A stretch of 64,000 nt of DNA from Clarkia xantiana subsp. parviflora (Eukaryota > Streptophyta > Magnoliopsida > Myrtales > Onagraceae). Position 1 is the stretch's first letter, and the number at the start of each line of letters is the position of its first letter. Of the stretch, positions 25,144 through 44,043 are shown one piece after another. Below the pieces are notes generated by a model. It saw only the letters and a list, made by a program, of their open reading frames with translations. It ran no database searches and was not told the origin of the DNA. The stretch is from assembly GCA_036873135.1 (NCBI GenBank), contig JAPTYO010000001.1:46648774-46712773 (forward strand), given 5' to 3'. The translations under genes were made by a program, and so were the position numbers.

Positions 25144-26882
25144 ATGAGAGACCGGACCTTTTTCCTGATTCCCAGGTGATTATGGTTGTTACCTTAAAGG
25201 GATTGAGTTTAAGTTTTGCTTCTTTTTACTAACTATTGAGAAATCATGGATCAATTGCTCTACGAAGTTGTTGGGTTAGTAATAATAATCGATAAAAACG
25301 CGAAGAACAGTGGCGGGGAAAGTTTGGTTCGAGAAATTCAAATATTGATTGCAGTGACATTCTCATGGACATACATAGATTGTTGCTTTGGACACAAGGA
25401 AGTGACTGTATCATCATGCATATACAGATCATTTAGAGACAAAGAGGAAGCTATGTACTGGCAGGCAGTATTGTAGTGCAGTAGAAGAAAGCATTTGATT
25501 TGACCTTTCAAAAGTAGTGGCTTTTAACTTCCACTTCTAGTTGCGCTCCTGATGGATAGGACATCTCACGAAAAAATAATATTTTTGCAATCATTTTAAT
25601 ATTTTATCGGGCTTCAAATCTCTGACTTTATTCAAACATCAAAACCGCTTCCTTACACAGTATATGCGGTACTCTATATACATAGAGCTTCCTTTAAGGA
25701 ACTCCTTCTATGGACCTACTTTAAATTATTATCATTTTCTTTGACGTAGAAACAAGCAATTCGTATATATATATAAAGTCTTAGAACGAATAACATTGGA
25801 GGCTTTGAGAGGTGCCTTCACTTTTCACTTAATAACTCACTCATCAATTAATGAGTCAAATGAGCAATTGTCATTCCCCATGTGTTTAATTATATGCTTG
25901 CATCACTTGAACTTCTTGATGGTATACATGATGTGTTGAAGTATAAAATCGGAACCATCTTTTTCACCTATTATTTTAAGGTTTTAAAACAGTTAAGTAA
26001 CTGGTTAGTTTGAAATTTTACATGGTATTAGAGTGTGTATGGTTTTAACCGTCTGATTAAAAGGTTTCACATAATATGCCATCAAAATATTTCAATCCCA
26101 CATGTGAAGGGAATGTTGAAGTATAAATGCAAACCATGTTTTCACGGCTTAAGTGGTTAGTTTGAAATTTTATATAATATTCCAAATGAAATGTATTGAG
26201 TATGAGAATGATCTTAGCGCAGTGACAGACCTAGAACCAGAAGTGTACTATCAAATTTCAATATTATTATATACACGCTATATTTATAGAATTTATATAA
26301 ATTTAAGGTAATTACCCTCACTTGTATTTGTGTCATTGCGCCCCTGCCTAGTGATGATACTATACTGCTCATGTATGAGGACTATGTTGTATAAGTATGA
26401 GAGTTGTAGGGTTAGTTGTAAAAGGGACCCCAAATCCCGGTCCTTGAGGCAATAGAAGATACGTTCAGGCAAAATTCCATCCCTCATCATAACTAATAAG
26501 TCAGAGCTGAGAATACTTCCAAAGATGGCAACTTTCTAGACTCTTATACACATTATTATATAATCATATAATATATATTAATAGTTCAACACGTCATCTT
26601 TTAATTAAGAAGTCAAAAATTCTGCTAATGAAAAAAATTTAATGTCAACATCTCTTATGAACTGATTCAGTGTAAGTGGGGATTAGTCTAAGTATAAAGT
26701 TGACCCGATACGATTGTGAATTAGTCTAAATATTAAAAAAAACATGCTACGAGTGCTGAATTCCTAATACCCTAAGACCACCCGTGAAAAAAATACACAC
26801 TATTATATTACGTAGAACAACAAGGATAAAATCTGCATTGACAGAAGAGGAATGAAGAGTGAGTGACTCTTATCTGTCACAA
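25144..26882. other. Spacer with worn copia-LTR-like fragments
   Basis: Contains the SETD9-like 3' UTR and then AT-rich spacer. Near 25930-26200 the phrase TGTTGAAGTATAAA occurs twice, and TTACATGGTATTAGAGT resembles a copia LTR end plus the TGGTATCAGAGC primer-binding site. These look like old LTR fragments. No gene is seen. Confidence 0.4.
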
Positions 26883-26900
26883 CTCTCTCTCTCTCTCTCT
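26883..26900 (+). repeat. (CT)9 in the probable 5' UTR of the SCPL gene
   Basis: Perfect CT dinucleotide tract some 50 bp before the start codon at 26954. CT tracts of this kind are common near plant transcription starts. Confidence 0.6.
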
Positions 26901-26953
26901 AAACTACATAAGCTAGCTAGAGAAGAAATTCTAGAGAGGGAGCAATTATAATT

Positions 26954-34565
<7,612 letters not shown>

Positions 34566-35134
34566 TATTTCATTCTCCCCCAACCTAAGAATTACAACCA
34601 AATTCTTTTTATACCATACATACATATACAAGACACCTCCACGATTAGATGATAACTTCATTGATTTGGTTTTCAAATTCAAGGTCTTGCATATGCAAAC
34701 TGATATGGAAGAAAATCAGTTTATGGATGTAACTAAATATGTCGTATTTATGGACAAATAAATGTATTTGATTATTTGGAAGAAACAAAAAAATCAATAT
34801 GTTTTTCAATGTCGAATCAATATCAAGATCTTAACAATGTGACACGATCTGTGTAGAAAAGTGGGTTAAATAATCTGAATCCAAATTTGTAAGTATATAA
34901 ATAGAGAAAGACAGAGAGGACGTTGGTGGTTGATCAACACTAACAAGAAAGAAAACGTCTTGGTTTTAGCTTCCACCATTTTAAGGTTCATTTTTAGATT
35001 TTTTTTTTTTAAAAAAAAAAAAGTGGGACTCTCATTGTAATTGTATTGATTTGGTGTAAATACTAAGTATACAAATAAAAAAATTTGCCCGTATTATAGA
35101 TATATATGATGCAATTAATAATGCATATATATGA
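34566..35134. other. Convergent 3' flanks of the SCPL and EXORDIUM-like genes
   Basis: Short spacer between two genes transcribed toward each other. Holds their 3' UTRs and paired T/A runs near 35000. No other gene is seen. Confidence 0.5.
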
Positions 35135-37528
35135 TTACATGGTAGTCCAACAAGATTGAGTCTTAGGGTTCCAAATTGCAGGAAGCATGTACTTATGACC
35201 CTTAACACCATACGCATTGAAAGCTCCACCATCACGTGGATCCACAAACACTCTCCCAGTGTACCCCGGGAATGCTCCACTTCCAAACGTACTAGGGCAA
35301 GCCGATTCTGCCTCCAACGCCTTATTTGGGTTTCCCGCGTAAAAACCCGTCTTGAACGGATTTGTCACGGCTTCTGCTAGACCCGATGCCAAGGCTACCA
35401 CCATAGCGTCCGCACCCAAGTTTCCATTTGGTGGCTGAAGGGTCACCCCTTTCGGTCCGTTATCCGACTGGTGGAACGGCCAACCGCACGTTCCAGGGCA
35501 CTCTGACTCTGGGTCACCTATAACCAGTGGCGAACCCAAAATCTACGTCAGTGCATGGGGCATGAATTAAAATAGGAGCAAATAATCAAGTTCAATTTTT
35601 TTTTTCAAAGGCATGTATAAGAAATTAGAGGAATCAAGAAAGATAATTACATATTCCGTGTCTAAAATTGCTTAACATTAAAATATAACGACCCTCATCG
35701 TTGCAATGAGATTATCAAATTCTTACAATAGAGAGAATATTTTCGACAATAATTTTAAATTTATTATACAATTATTAAATCATCACAATACACTAATCTA
35801 CTACGACAATATTTTAAGTGTGCAGTTGCAGTAAATTATTAAATCACTACAAAAGAGAGATCAATTACAATAACTTATGTATCATAAGAGTTGAAAATCA
35901 TCGTCACAATAGAGTGTAATTTATTGAGATGACTACTTAGTTTTATACAACGATACGTCGTGGCAATATATTTATAGTGATGAATTCCAAAGTTATTGCG
36001 ACAATTATGATCGTCGCAATAATTCTTAATTTTTGTAGTCCCGTGAGGTGGTTGTAAGGGGCCCTTATCAGGAGGACGGCATTCGTAACATGCTGAACAA
36101 GTGAGGAAGCATAATGGGGACAAAATATTCCTATTTTTCATGGGTGTATATATCACACATATATGTAGTAAATTATGGTTTAGAATATAAAGTTTGAACT
36201 TTGAACCCGATTATGGTATGATTTTTGTTAGAATACTGAAGCTGATTTGAAATAAAATTTGTTACTGACTTACTTACCTACAACTAGGTATGGTTGGTCA
36301 TTGATGGCTCCATGTAGGGCACATTTTCCTTTACAAAGTCCCTCCACCTTTACACCCCTCCCGGAGAAGATGACCACCAGAAGCTTCCCTTTTCCTTTAT
36401 TTCCCTTCGCCTTTCCTACACCTGCTTTCTGAACTAAACTATGAACCAAATCATCAGTTAACACCTTCCCCACCGAATAATTTACATCACTGCTCTGTTC
36501 TACCACATTCACCACAATAGGTGGGGCCTTGGATTTCCCCCCAGCCACCTGGTAGCTCTCCACAACCTGCACTTCATACCATATAACACCCCCACCGTCA
36601 GTTTAAATTCCCATAAACGAAGCCACAATTTCTGTTCAGGAGTTAAAAATTGAGTTAGACATATAAAAAAAATTTAGGGGCAAATGTAAAAAGGCCAAAT
36701 TGATAATAATTACAATTTTTGGGTAAACACTGCACATCACAAAAAGTTGACGGGTCAACTGCCCCTTCATATTGATTGTTTCAAGCACAATATAAACAAG
36801 TCAGCATATGCATATTATCAAAGGGGTTTAATTAGAATGAAAAGCCACATGTATAAATATTCGATATAATCTAGAATTTAACATAGTATCAGAGCTTAGT
36901 TCTTATTGACGGTCAATATTGACGGCCAACCAGTTCAGATTTGAGGTTGATTGTTGTCAAGGACGAAGTCATGAGTTTAGTTCAGCGGGTAATAATCCAA
37001 ATAGGGGCAAATAATTTATGCAAAATAATTTCAGGGACAATTGTAAGATTTTAAAGAATGAAATCGATTTTTTAATACAATTTTAGGATCAAAATTATGC
37101 AATTGCCCATCGTGACTTAATAACTCCGTCTCTGATTGTTGCATTTAGTTCATATCTATCGCTTGAAGTAAAATTAAGCACTGTATAAGTAATTGGGTTA
37201 GTTTTTCGGATGTAACCCCGTCTGTATAAATTAGAAGTGAATTGGTTCGACTGAATTTAACACAAGGTACCTTCCACCAGGAGGACACGTGTGGCTCGAG
37301 GCTGCTGCTGCCGATACGATTGAGTGACTCGATGAAGCTCCTAATGACGTGCTTCTGAATGTGGCCGAATGGTCCGTACCATAGCAGAGACAGGTCTATG
37401 TTTCCGGTGAGGAGGGCGCCTTTGTGGTTAACAAGAGGAGCAGGCGATGCAAGCACCACATCAGACAAAAAGAAGAGACATGGAATGAGGAGGAGGATAT
37501 AGTGTTGTTTAGTCTTGTGGAAAGACAT
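35135..37528 (-). CDS. EXORDIUM-like (phi-1 family) secreted protein
   Basis: Three exons on the minus strand, 37271-37528, 36278-36566 and 35135-35517, encode 309 residues, close to the usual family length. A signal peptide covers about residues 1-28. Family blocks follow in order: GALLTGNIDLSLLWYGPFGH, SSWWKVVESY across the first junction, SVGKVLTDDLVHSLV, GLCKGKCALHG, PESECPGTCGWPFHQSDNGP, KGVTLQPPNGNLGADAMVVA, FGSGAFPGYTGRVFVDP, and the C-terminus IWNPKTQSCWTTM. EXORDIUM proteins act in the cell wall space and promote growth, in Arabidopsis under brassinosteroid and carbon control; that role is inferred. Many EXO genes have no introns, so the two 0.7-kb introns, both holding transposon-like debris, are notable. 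Confidence 0.92.
35845..36040. mobile_element. Small CACTA-like element in EXORDIUM-like intron 2
   Basis: Starts CACTACAAAAGAGAG and ends AATTTTTGTAGT, the inverse apart from a changed last base. Between them are inverted motifs such as ATTGCGACAATTATG and ATCGTCGCAATAATT. No certain 3-bp target duplication is visible, so this is a candidate only. Confidence 0.45.
36860..36930. repeat. Copia LTR-junction fragment in EXORDIUM-like intron 1
   Basis: TTTAACATAGTATCAGAGCT resembles an LTR end (AACA) followed by the TGGTATCAGAGC primer-binding site. A similar string lies in the tandem units at 33332. No complete LTRs are seen. Confidence 0.4.
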
Positions 37529-39533
37529 GGCGAACCAAGCTAGCTAACTATTGGCCAATAAAAACCAAGCTAGCTAACTTCTTCGTCTTCTCCTAGTTTA
37601 TTTTTCTTTTACTTTTTCAGTACGTAGCTAGGGGCAATCCTTGGCTAATACAAGGGTATATATTATATATACACAATGATGCTATAAGAAATCAAGGAAC
37701 ACCACACATAATGATGCTATAAAGGCGGATCTATTTGTGTAAGTTGTTAAAAAAAAAATGCAAAAATTAGGAAGGCTATAATAAGGTAAATTTTGTATAG
37801 GCTAAAAAAACTTGTTATTAAGAGTAAGAATATTGTTATAAGTACAAATAGGCTTAAAATACTCTGTTTTACAATCTTTCAAGTGCATACAAACCATGTC
37901 AATATGATGTTGAAGTTTAGCAAATCGTATATTAATTAATAAGTTAGAGGGCTCAAATCCCATTAAAATTATGTGAATGGAGAAATATTCATAACCGGCA
38001 CTTTACGTTACAATAGGACCATAAGACCACCCCGCGAAAAAAGAGAGTAAAGTACACTTAAAAGTAAATTGCAATAATGTAAGAGTTAGTTTAAATGTGG
38101 AGCAAAAATAATACGAGTGCTGCTCTCTTATTATGGACTCGTAGAACCAACCTATAGATAAAAAGTAAAGTACACTTAAAAGTAAATTGCAATAATGTAA
38201 GAGTTAGAAACGATTAAGTGGAAAACAAACATTTTAGGACGCTCGGTAATCTGCCTTTAATTTTTAGAAGTCTTAATTTTTTTCATTTTTTTTTTTTGGC
38301 CAACTTAATTTTTTTCATTTAAAGTATTAATTATATGAAATATGACTTATTAGTCTGTTATAACTCGATTAATCACTTTAGGGAACTCGACTTGACTCGA
38401 ACCCTTGTTAGGCCTAGTCACCTGATAAAGAGATCATGTCTAAAACAAGCTCGGACATGTGCGAGCCTCATAGTTCACCCTAACCAATTAAAACTGTAAG
38501 TCAGTCATGTCTCAATTAATCAAGTTATGGAGCTCGTCCGACCTAGGATCATGCTAGACATGGTATCCCGCATTAAGTTCAAATGTTTAACATGAAATCG
38601 GACCAAGACGAACCACCAAATTAGGTGACTTGAGTCATGACCGGCCGATAAGCCATATTTGATTCTCAAATAGTTTATGTAAAAAAAGGTTAAAAATCGT
38701 AAAAAGTCATAAATCGATTGTGGAGAAACACTTAAATGGTTATTTTTCGTTATTAGAAGCCCTAAAGTAATGAGGACTTAATCTTAAATTGCGAGTAAGT
38801 AAATATCAGGTGCAATAATGTAAATGTGTAAAGTAAATGTTACTTTGACAATTGTTATTAAAAAAGTATGTCTTTTCCATTATGAATTACACCTTTAAGA
38901 ATTGTTTAATTATTTTTAATGAAAATATTATATTTATGAATTAGACATTTAAGATAAAAAAAAATAAACTAAATATTAACAATTCTTTAAAAAAAAAAAA
39001 AATTAACATAGATTAAATTTCGAATCAAGACAAATTTATGTCATTTAAAATGCACTTGCAAAATAGTCACACTAGTACATTTCAATGTCATTTTTCGAAC
39101 AAAATATTAAGTTGAAAACTATAAATAAGTAGAAATCCAAAAATTTAAACTCTTGAATTACTTATGTGTAATTAAAAAACCGCAACTAGAATCATTACCA
39201 CTTTATCCTCCGTGAAATTTCACCTGTAACTGTAACTAATTATTGAAGTTTGATGTTGTTTTTCATTTAATTATGATTTTTTTTAGAAAATGAATATGTT
39301 AGTCATGTGGAGGAAAATATAAAAATGAGTGATACAAATAAAATATTAAATTATTTATTTATTTTAAAAAATATATATAATGTAAATAATTATTAATAAT
39401 AAAAATTAGTTATGTGTACTAACGATATGATGTGACATATAGGATCTATGTCAGAATCAGTTAACTATATCATATCAGCCAATCAGTGAGTAGAAGTGGC
39501 TAAATATGAAATAATGAAACACATTTAATAATA
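37529..39533. other. AT-rich spacer upstream of the EXORDIUM-like gene
   Basis: Contains the upstream region of the gene starting at 37528 and, at 38047-38089 and 38165-38207, two identical 43-bp copies (GTAAAGTACACTTAAAAGTA at their start). No ORF of interest. Related fragments (AAGACCACCC then GCGAAAAA) lie near 26780. Confidence 0.5.
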
Positions 39534-39560
39534 CTAGGCGGTCAGCCCGCGCTTTGCGCG
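39534..39560 (-). mobile_element. Helitron 3' terminus, minus strand
   Basis: On the minus strand it reads CGCGCAAAGCGCG (stem-loop), then GGCTGACCGC, then CTAG, followed by a T in the flank. Hairpin plus CTAG|T is the Helitron 3' end. The element body therefore extends to higher coordinates; its 5' TC end was not identified. A second end of related type (CTAG at 39646-39649 with GCGCATGCGTTGCACGCGC) is nested 110 bp further on but is followed by A. Confidence 0.72.
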
Positions 39561-39691
39561 TTATGTACATAGTAAATATATAATTTAATCGTATTATTTT
39601 TTCTCTGTATTTTAAATTTATTTTTTATAATACACGGAACCACGTCTAGGTGACAGCGCATGCGTTGCACGCGCATCAGTAGTAGTTTACG

Positions 39692-39823
39692 TTTTTATGA
39701 TAGTTATTCAAAAAGACAAGATAAATACTCTTTAAAAAGGGACAATATCATGATGTTGCGTTTATATGATAGTTATTCAAAAGAGGAGATAAATACTATT
39801 TAAAAAGGGACAATATCGTGATG
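39692..39823. repeat. Two tandem copies of a 64- to 68-bp unit in the Helitron region
   Basis: TATGATAGTTATTCAAAA, then GATAAATACT, then TTTAAAAAGGGACAATATC occurs at about 39695-39755 and again at about 39763-39823, with a few changes. Confidence 0.75.
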
Positions 39824-40263
39824 TGATGAATTAACACATGGTAAATCTAACGGTAAATAGAAGTTATACAAAAATAAATTGACTATGTGTCAAATATATA
39901 AGATATTTTCAAACATAACATACAAATAAAAGCTTATATTTTCAAAGATAACATGCAAATAAACATAGAAAAAGTTCAATATAGCATTATGTCAATATTA
40001 ATAGCTAGTAAAACCCATCCTTTCCACCGAACCGTGTAGAAATATCTTTATAGCACTAATACTCTGAAATATGCAGTACCCATTTCGATTTAGATTAAAG
40101 GATAGGTCATACATGGAAGAAAGTTGTTTTATTTACCAAATACTAAAAACTTTTACATGTTATGCACACATAAATAAACACGAGAAGTTTAGTTGTGTAT
40201 TATTGAATCATGGCCTTGAGCCACTTGATTGTGCAAGCGATTTAATGTAATGAACCATACCGA

Positions 40264-40745
40264 GTCATTATATGTTTGCTGAAGCCGCTCACCGTTTGAG
40301 TTCATTTAAATTAGTCCATGTTCATATTCAGCAAGTTGGATCTAGAATTAAAGATGGAACTCCAAACAATCATAGGAGTTCCATGTAGTAAAATACCTTC
40401 AAAACAATAAACAATAATCACCAATAGAAGGCCAAAAAAATAAGGAGTTATGGACCTCAGTTCTTCCAACTTCATATCTGGCTGCATACCTGGTGGTTCC
40501 AAAGATACAATTCCAACCTTGTTGATATAGTCTTTCAAAAATCGTAATTTCCTTGACATCTCTCGACATTGTTTCATCTAAGAAAATTACACAGGATAAA
40601 CAAGCAAACGGGATAAACAATTAAAAGTTAGTTTCTCAACAACTTTAAATTAACTTAGGTTCCATTTCTAACTTGAACTTAGATGCTAGTCAAATGATAC
40701 CTGATTTCTGAATGTTCTATAGAAGGGGCTCTTATCTGTATTTAG
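40264..40745 (-). pseudogene. V-type proton ATPase subunit a fragment (three broken exons)
   Basis: On the minus strand three consecutive exons of a VHA-a (Vph1-type) gene appear with their introns: 40701-40745 (LNTDKSPFYRTFRNQ), 40456-40577 (MKQCREMSRKLRFLKDYINK onward, ending PDMKLEEL) and 40341 down to about 40264 (IQLAEYEHGLI, stop, MNSNGERLQQTYND). The damage seen is a splice acceptor changed to AA before the first exon (40746-40747), an apparent one-base loss at the end of the second, and an in-frame TAA where the family has Glu. Only a part of the cytosolic N-terminal domain is present; the membrane domain is absent. It lies about 0.7 kb inside the Helitron 3' end at 39534, which suggests gene-fragment capture. 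Confidence 0.82.
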
Positions 40746-41244
40746 TTGCAAAGAAATGTATATCCTATAAACAACTCAATTCCAGCAGAATAATCTTAAA
40801 TTCAACTAATGATATAGGAAGGGGAATATGAATTTGAAGTTTCTAAGTTGATGGAATAGTAGAAAAACAAGTGCATTGGATATAATAAAGAACAATAAAT
40901 ACAACAACTAAGATTCAATGCAAATTTATAAGTAGTAAATTAGTTCTCACTTTAATTCTTAATCAACCTAAACTGAACTCTTTCAAGATGAATCATAGAA
41001 GAGCATGATCAATTAAAAAACCTCCGAGAGTTATAAGCAGCTTGAAGAGTCGGTACTAAATCAAGGAATCAAATTTTTGTTCTTGTATAAAATGAGAAAT
41101 TTCATACCAAATGTAATACTTAAGAGGGTGTTGATCAACAAAAGAGTACCAAAAGGATGAACTATGAACATAATTTTTTATAATTTTCTTACTAATGAAC
41201 ATATTTTTAAAGGGAAGAAGTTTTTCACATTTTCAGCAGTTCCA

Positions 41245-42735
41245 TTAAAGGAATAGGCCACCACAGTAAAAGAATGAGCCATACCAGCTACAATTCTGAA
41301 AAATCAACCGGCAATAGATAGATAAATATCGCAACAGGTATTTATAACAATTTTTATTTTTTATTTTCAGATACATATATATATTTCTAAACTCAGAGTA
41401 TTTTTCTCCTACCAGGGAAATCAACAATCCTCACCTTTCTCTGTTTTTTTGCACGACTTCACAGAAATCTTCAAAAGATGGTGAAATGCAAAAGGAAAAA
41501 AGATGGATTATTGATAGATCGACTACCGAATACAATATCAACTAAGAATCACTGGTACAACTCATTTTTGTTTCTTTCTTCAAAATCAGCCTACCTTATA
41601 TATATGGTACATTCACCAGTAAACAAGATTGCACGGTATACAAGTGGCTTGTGTATTTCATGTTTTTCATTTGTTAGGCAACATGTAGAAACTATCGTTG
41701 CTTCTGTCAGAAACAAAAGTTTCACCTTAATTTTATTGATAGCTCCCCAGTCCCGTCACATACCCCAATTGCCAATCTTGAATCAAATCCAAACCCGCCA
41801 CATCCACAAGACTCTTCGGGAAACCCTACCCCTTCAAGACTCTTCACATTCGGCCCAAACAGGTTACAAGCCAAATGGTCCATTTGCCTTTCTTCTTCGG
41901 AAGATCTCATCAATATCTCTAACACTAACCAATCCTAGATGCAAGTGCGAGCCACAAACAACCTTGATAATAGAAAGAACTGTAGAAAAACACATGATAA
42001 GTTATACAAATATGGAAATATTACTATCTAGCCATAACTGTAGCCAATCCAATGACAGATTATGATGAGATTAAATTACATATTAAAGTATAAAGTGAAT
42101 TAAAATGAATGAGCATTAGCAGCATGGCCATTGTCAGAAGAAACGGATCTGTAGTCGAAACTGTACCTGGAGGCTCATTTTTTCGGCCAGTAAAAATCTG
42201 GAGGCTCAACCACGTACGCTAAAGTAGCATAGAATCTGGAGTCGCTACCGCCGCCAATCTGTGTACACGGGGTATTTCAAAAGCCACCAGTAGTACAACT
42301 GCTATTCGCTTTCAAATGTGCAAATCCTAACCGACTGCAAATGAGAGGTTTGGAAGGCTCCACCACCGATAGAGCGTTAAAGAATCTGGAACCGCTAATG
42401 GCTCCGTTCGAATCACCGACATTCGTACAATCGTTGTTCATCGTACCGGGGTGGTTGTAGAGCGGCCATCGTCACCGCTGGTACCACCGTTGTTTGCCGT
42501 TCGAGGGGAGAGTGGAATATGGCAAAGTGAGAAATGCAACTTTAGACTTTCAACGGGATTAATAGAAAAACGAGAGGGGAGGGTTGTATATTTAGATCGT
42601 TTCTGTGGTTTTACAGTGAATGAAGCGTCGATTGCAGCAGAGGAGGCTTTGATTGCAGCAAAAGAAGCGGCGGTTCCCAACAAGGAAGAGGCAGAGAGTT
42701 GGGAGATGAATGGAATAAAGAGGAAGTGGGTTTAG
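41245..42735. other. Exon-like ORFs of unknown origin beside the V-ATPase fragment
   Basis: Minus-strand segments near 41210-41296 (after a TTTTTCAG acceptor) and 41722-41925 (67 codons, including SCGCGGFGFDSRLAIGVCDG), and a plus-strand ORF at 42451-42735 ending in an Ala/Glu-rich helix (ASIAAEEALIAAKEAA), look protein-like but match no family I recognise. They could be further captured fragments or a relic gene. Confidence 0.3.
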
Positions 42736-42804
42736 TACGTTGGACAATTTTGTGGGACCCAAATTTTTTGTTTTAGGCTATTTTTGGTGTGAGAGACCTA
42801 CAAC

Positions 42805-43642
42805 TAGTGTTATCAGAACCGGACCGGACACCAAATCGGTGAGGTGTCCGATTCCCGGTTCGAACCCGGTTCGATTGCATGTATAGATGTTTCTTACTTT
42901 TTGGTGGTTAGTGAATGTTTCACCATTTCAGGGAGCAATATAATAATAATAATGAATAAATAAATAAATAAAACCACTTTGCTTTGGTAATGAAAACTGT
43001 CATTCACTGTATTGAATGTTGTGAAAGCATTAAATGATGTCTCTCTTCTCTCAATACCTCCCACCGAAGATCGAACAGTCCCCGCTCTATCTCTATTAAT
43101 GCTTCTTCATTTCCATCCATAAGGCTCCTCCAATTCCTTCATCTTCAATTTCTCTTCCACTAGACTGTTCATCAAGTCCCTTCTCTACCCTACCCATCCT
43201 TCACTCCATCGTTCGCATTTCTCAATATATGATTTCTCCCTCTCTCTACATATGGCGTAGATTTATACATGGAAATTGAAAATTCAATCTGAGATGAGAA
43301 GGCATGGCGGAGGGGAGTGGAGTGCAGACAGACTGTAAATGCGGAGAGGAGTCGATTGTTTAGGCTATAGCGGCCGGAATGGAGGCTTGAGTGGCTGTGA
43401 GTATGGACTGAACTTGGGCGGTTGTGCTTAATTGATTTAGGTTTTTTTTTTAATTTTATTTTAAATATCGAACCGGCGGACTGGAGAACCGGCCGGTTCG
43501 ACAAAAACCGGCCGGTTCTCCGAAAACCCGGCATTTGGACCGGGTTCGCTTATATCCTCCGGATTTGTTTGAACCACCGTTAGAGGTACCAGTTCCGATT
43601 CGAACCCGGTCAGACCGCCGGTCCGGTCCGGTTCTGATAACA
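42805..43642. mobile_element. hAT-type element, copy 3 (838 bp)
   Basis: The perfect 8-bp target duplication CCTACAAC is at 42797-42804 and 43643-43650. The left end TAGTGTTATCAGAACCGG and right end CCGGTTCTGATAACA match copies 1 and 2; the right end lacks the last three bases. It is longer than the others because of a 550-bp AT-rich to mixed centre without transposase. Confidence 0.88.
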
Positions 43643-43650
43643 CCTACAAC

Positions 43651-44043
43651 ATTTATATAGGTGATGATTTATATATAGGTGATAGATAGATAGATAGATA
43701 TATAGATAGATAGATAGACGTGTTTTTACAAATAATTTAGTTTTTAGCTAAATCTCCCGGACAATGTTTGGTAAAAAAATAATGTTTTTTTTTTAAAAAG
43801 TCTAAATTTACCCTAAAAAAACAAAGAATGGAGTCGCTGTAATTCTTTCCATCGACACACAGTGAAAGGGTTCGCCGGGTGAAAGAGTCCAGCCATAAAT
43901 TGTTGGAGAAAACTGAAGAATCCAGTCGGGGTCGGCGAATTCCATGAATTGAATACACTGACCGACTTCCCTAGATTTAGACTTTCGATAGGCAGGCGAA
44001 TCTTGAGGCATCAAGCCGCGTAGCTGGCCGACATACAAATACA
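43651..44043 (+). promoter_or_regulatory. Upstream region of the EAPP-like gene
   Basis: About 390 bp between the hAT element and the start codon at 44044. It holds the probable promoter and 5' UTR; no specific motif is supported. Minus-strand ORFs here have no recognisable content. Confidence 0.35.
43678..43718. repeat. (GATA)n microsatellite
   Basis: Interrupted GATA tract just beyond the hAT element. Confidence 0.85.

Noticed and set aside
26040..26200. Complete LTR retrotransposon near 26 kb
   Set aside because: Only short repeated phrases and one primer-site-like string are visible; no paired LTRs or duplication.
35219..35380. Plus-strand ORF at 35156-35380
   Set aside because: It is the antisense shadow of the last exon of the EXORDIUM-like gene.
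39646..39679. Second independent Helitron end
   Set aside because: The hairpin and CTAG are present, but the following base is A rather than T, so it was kept only as a nested relic.
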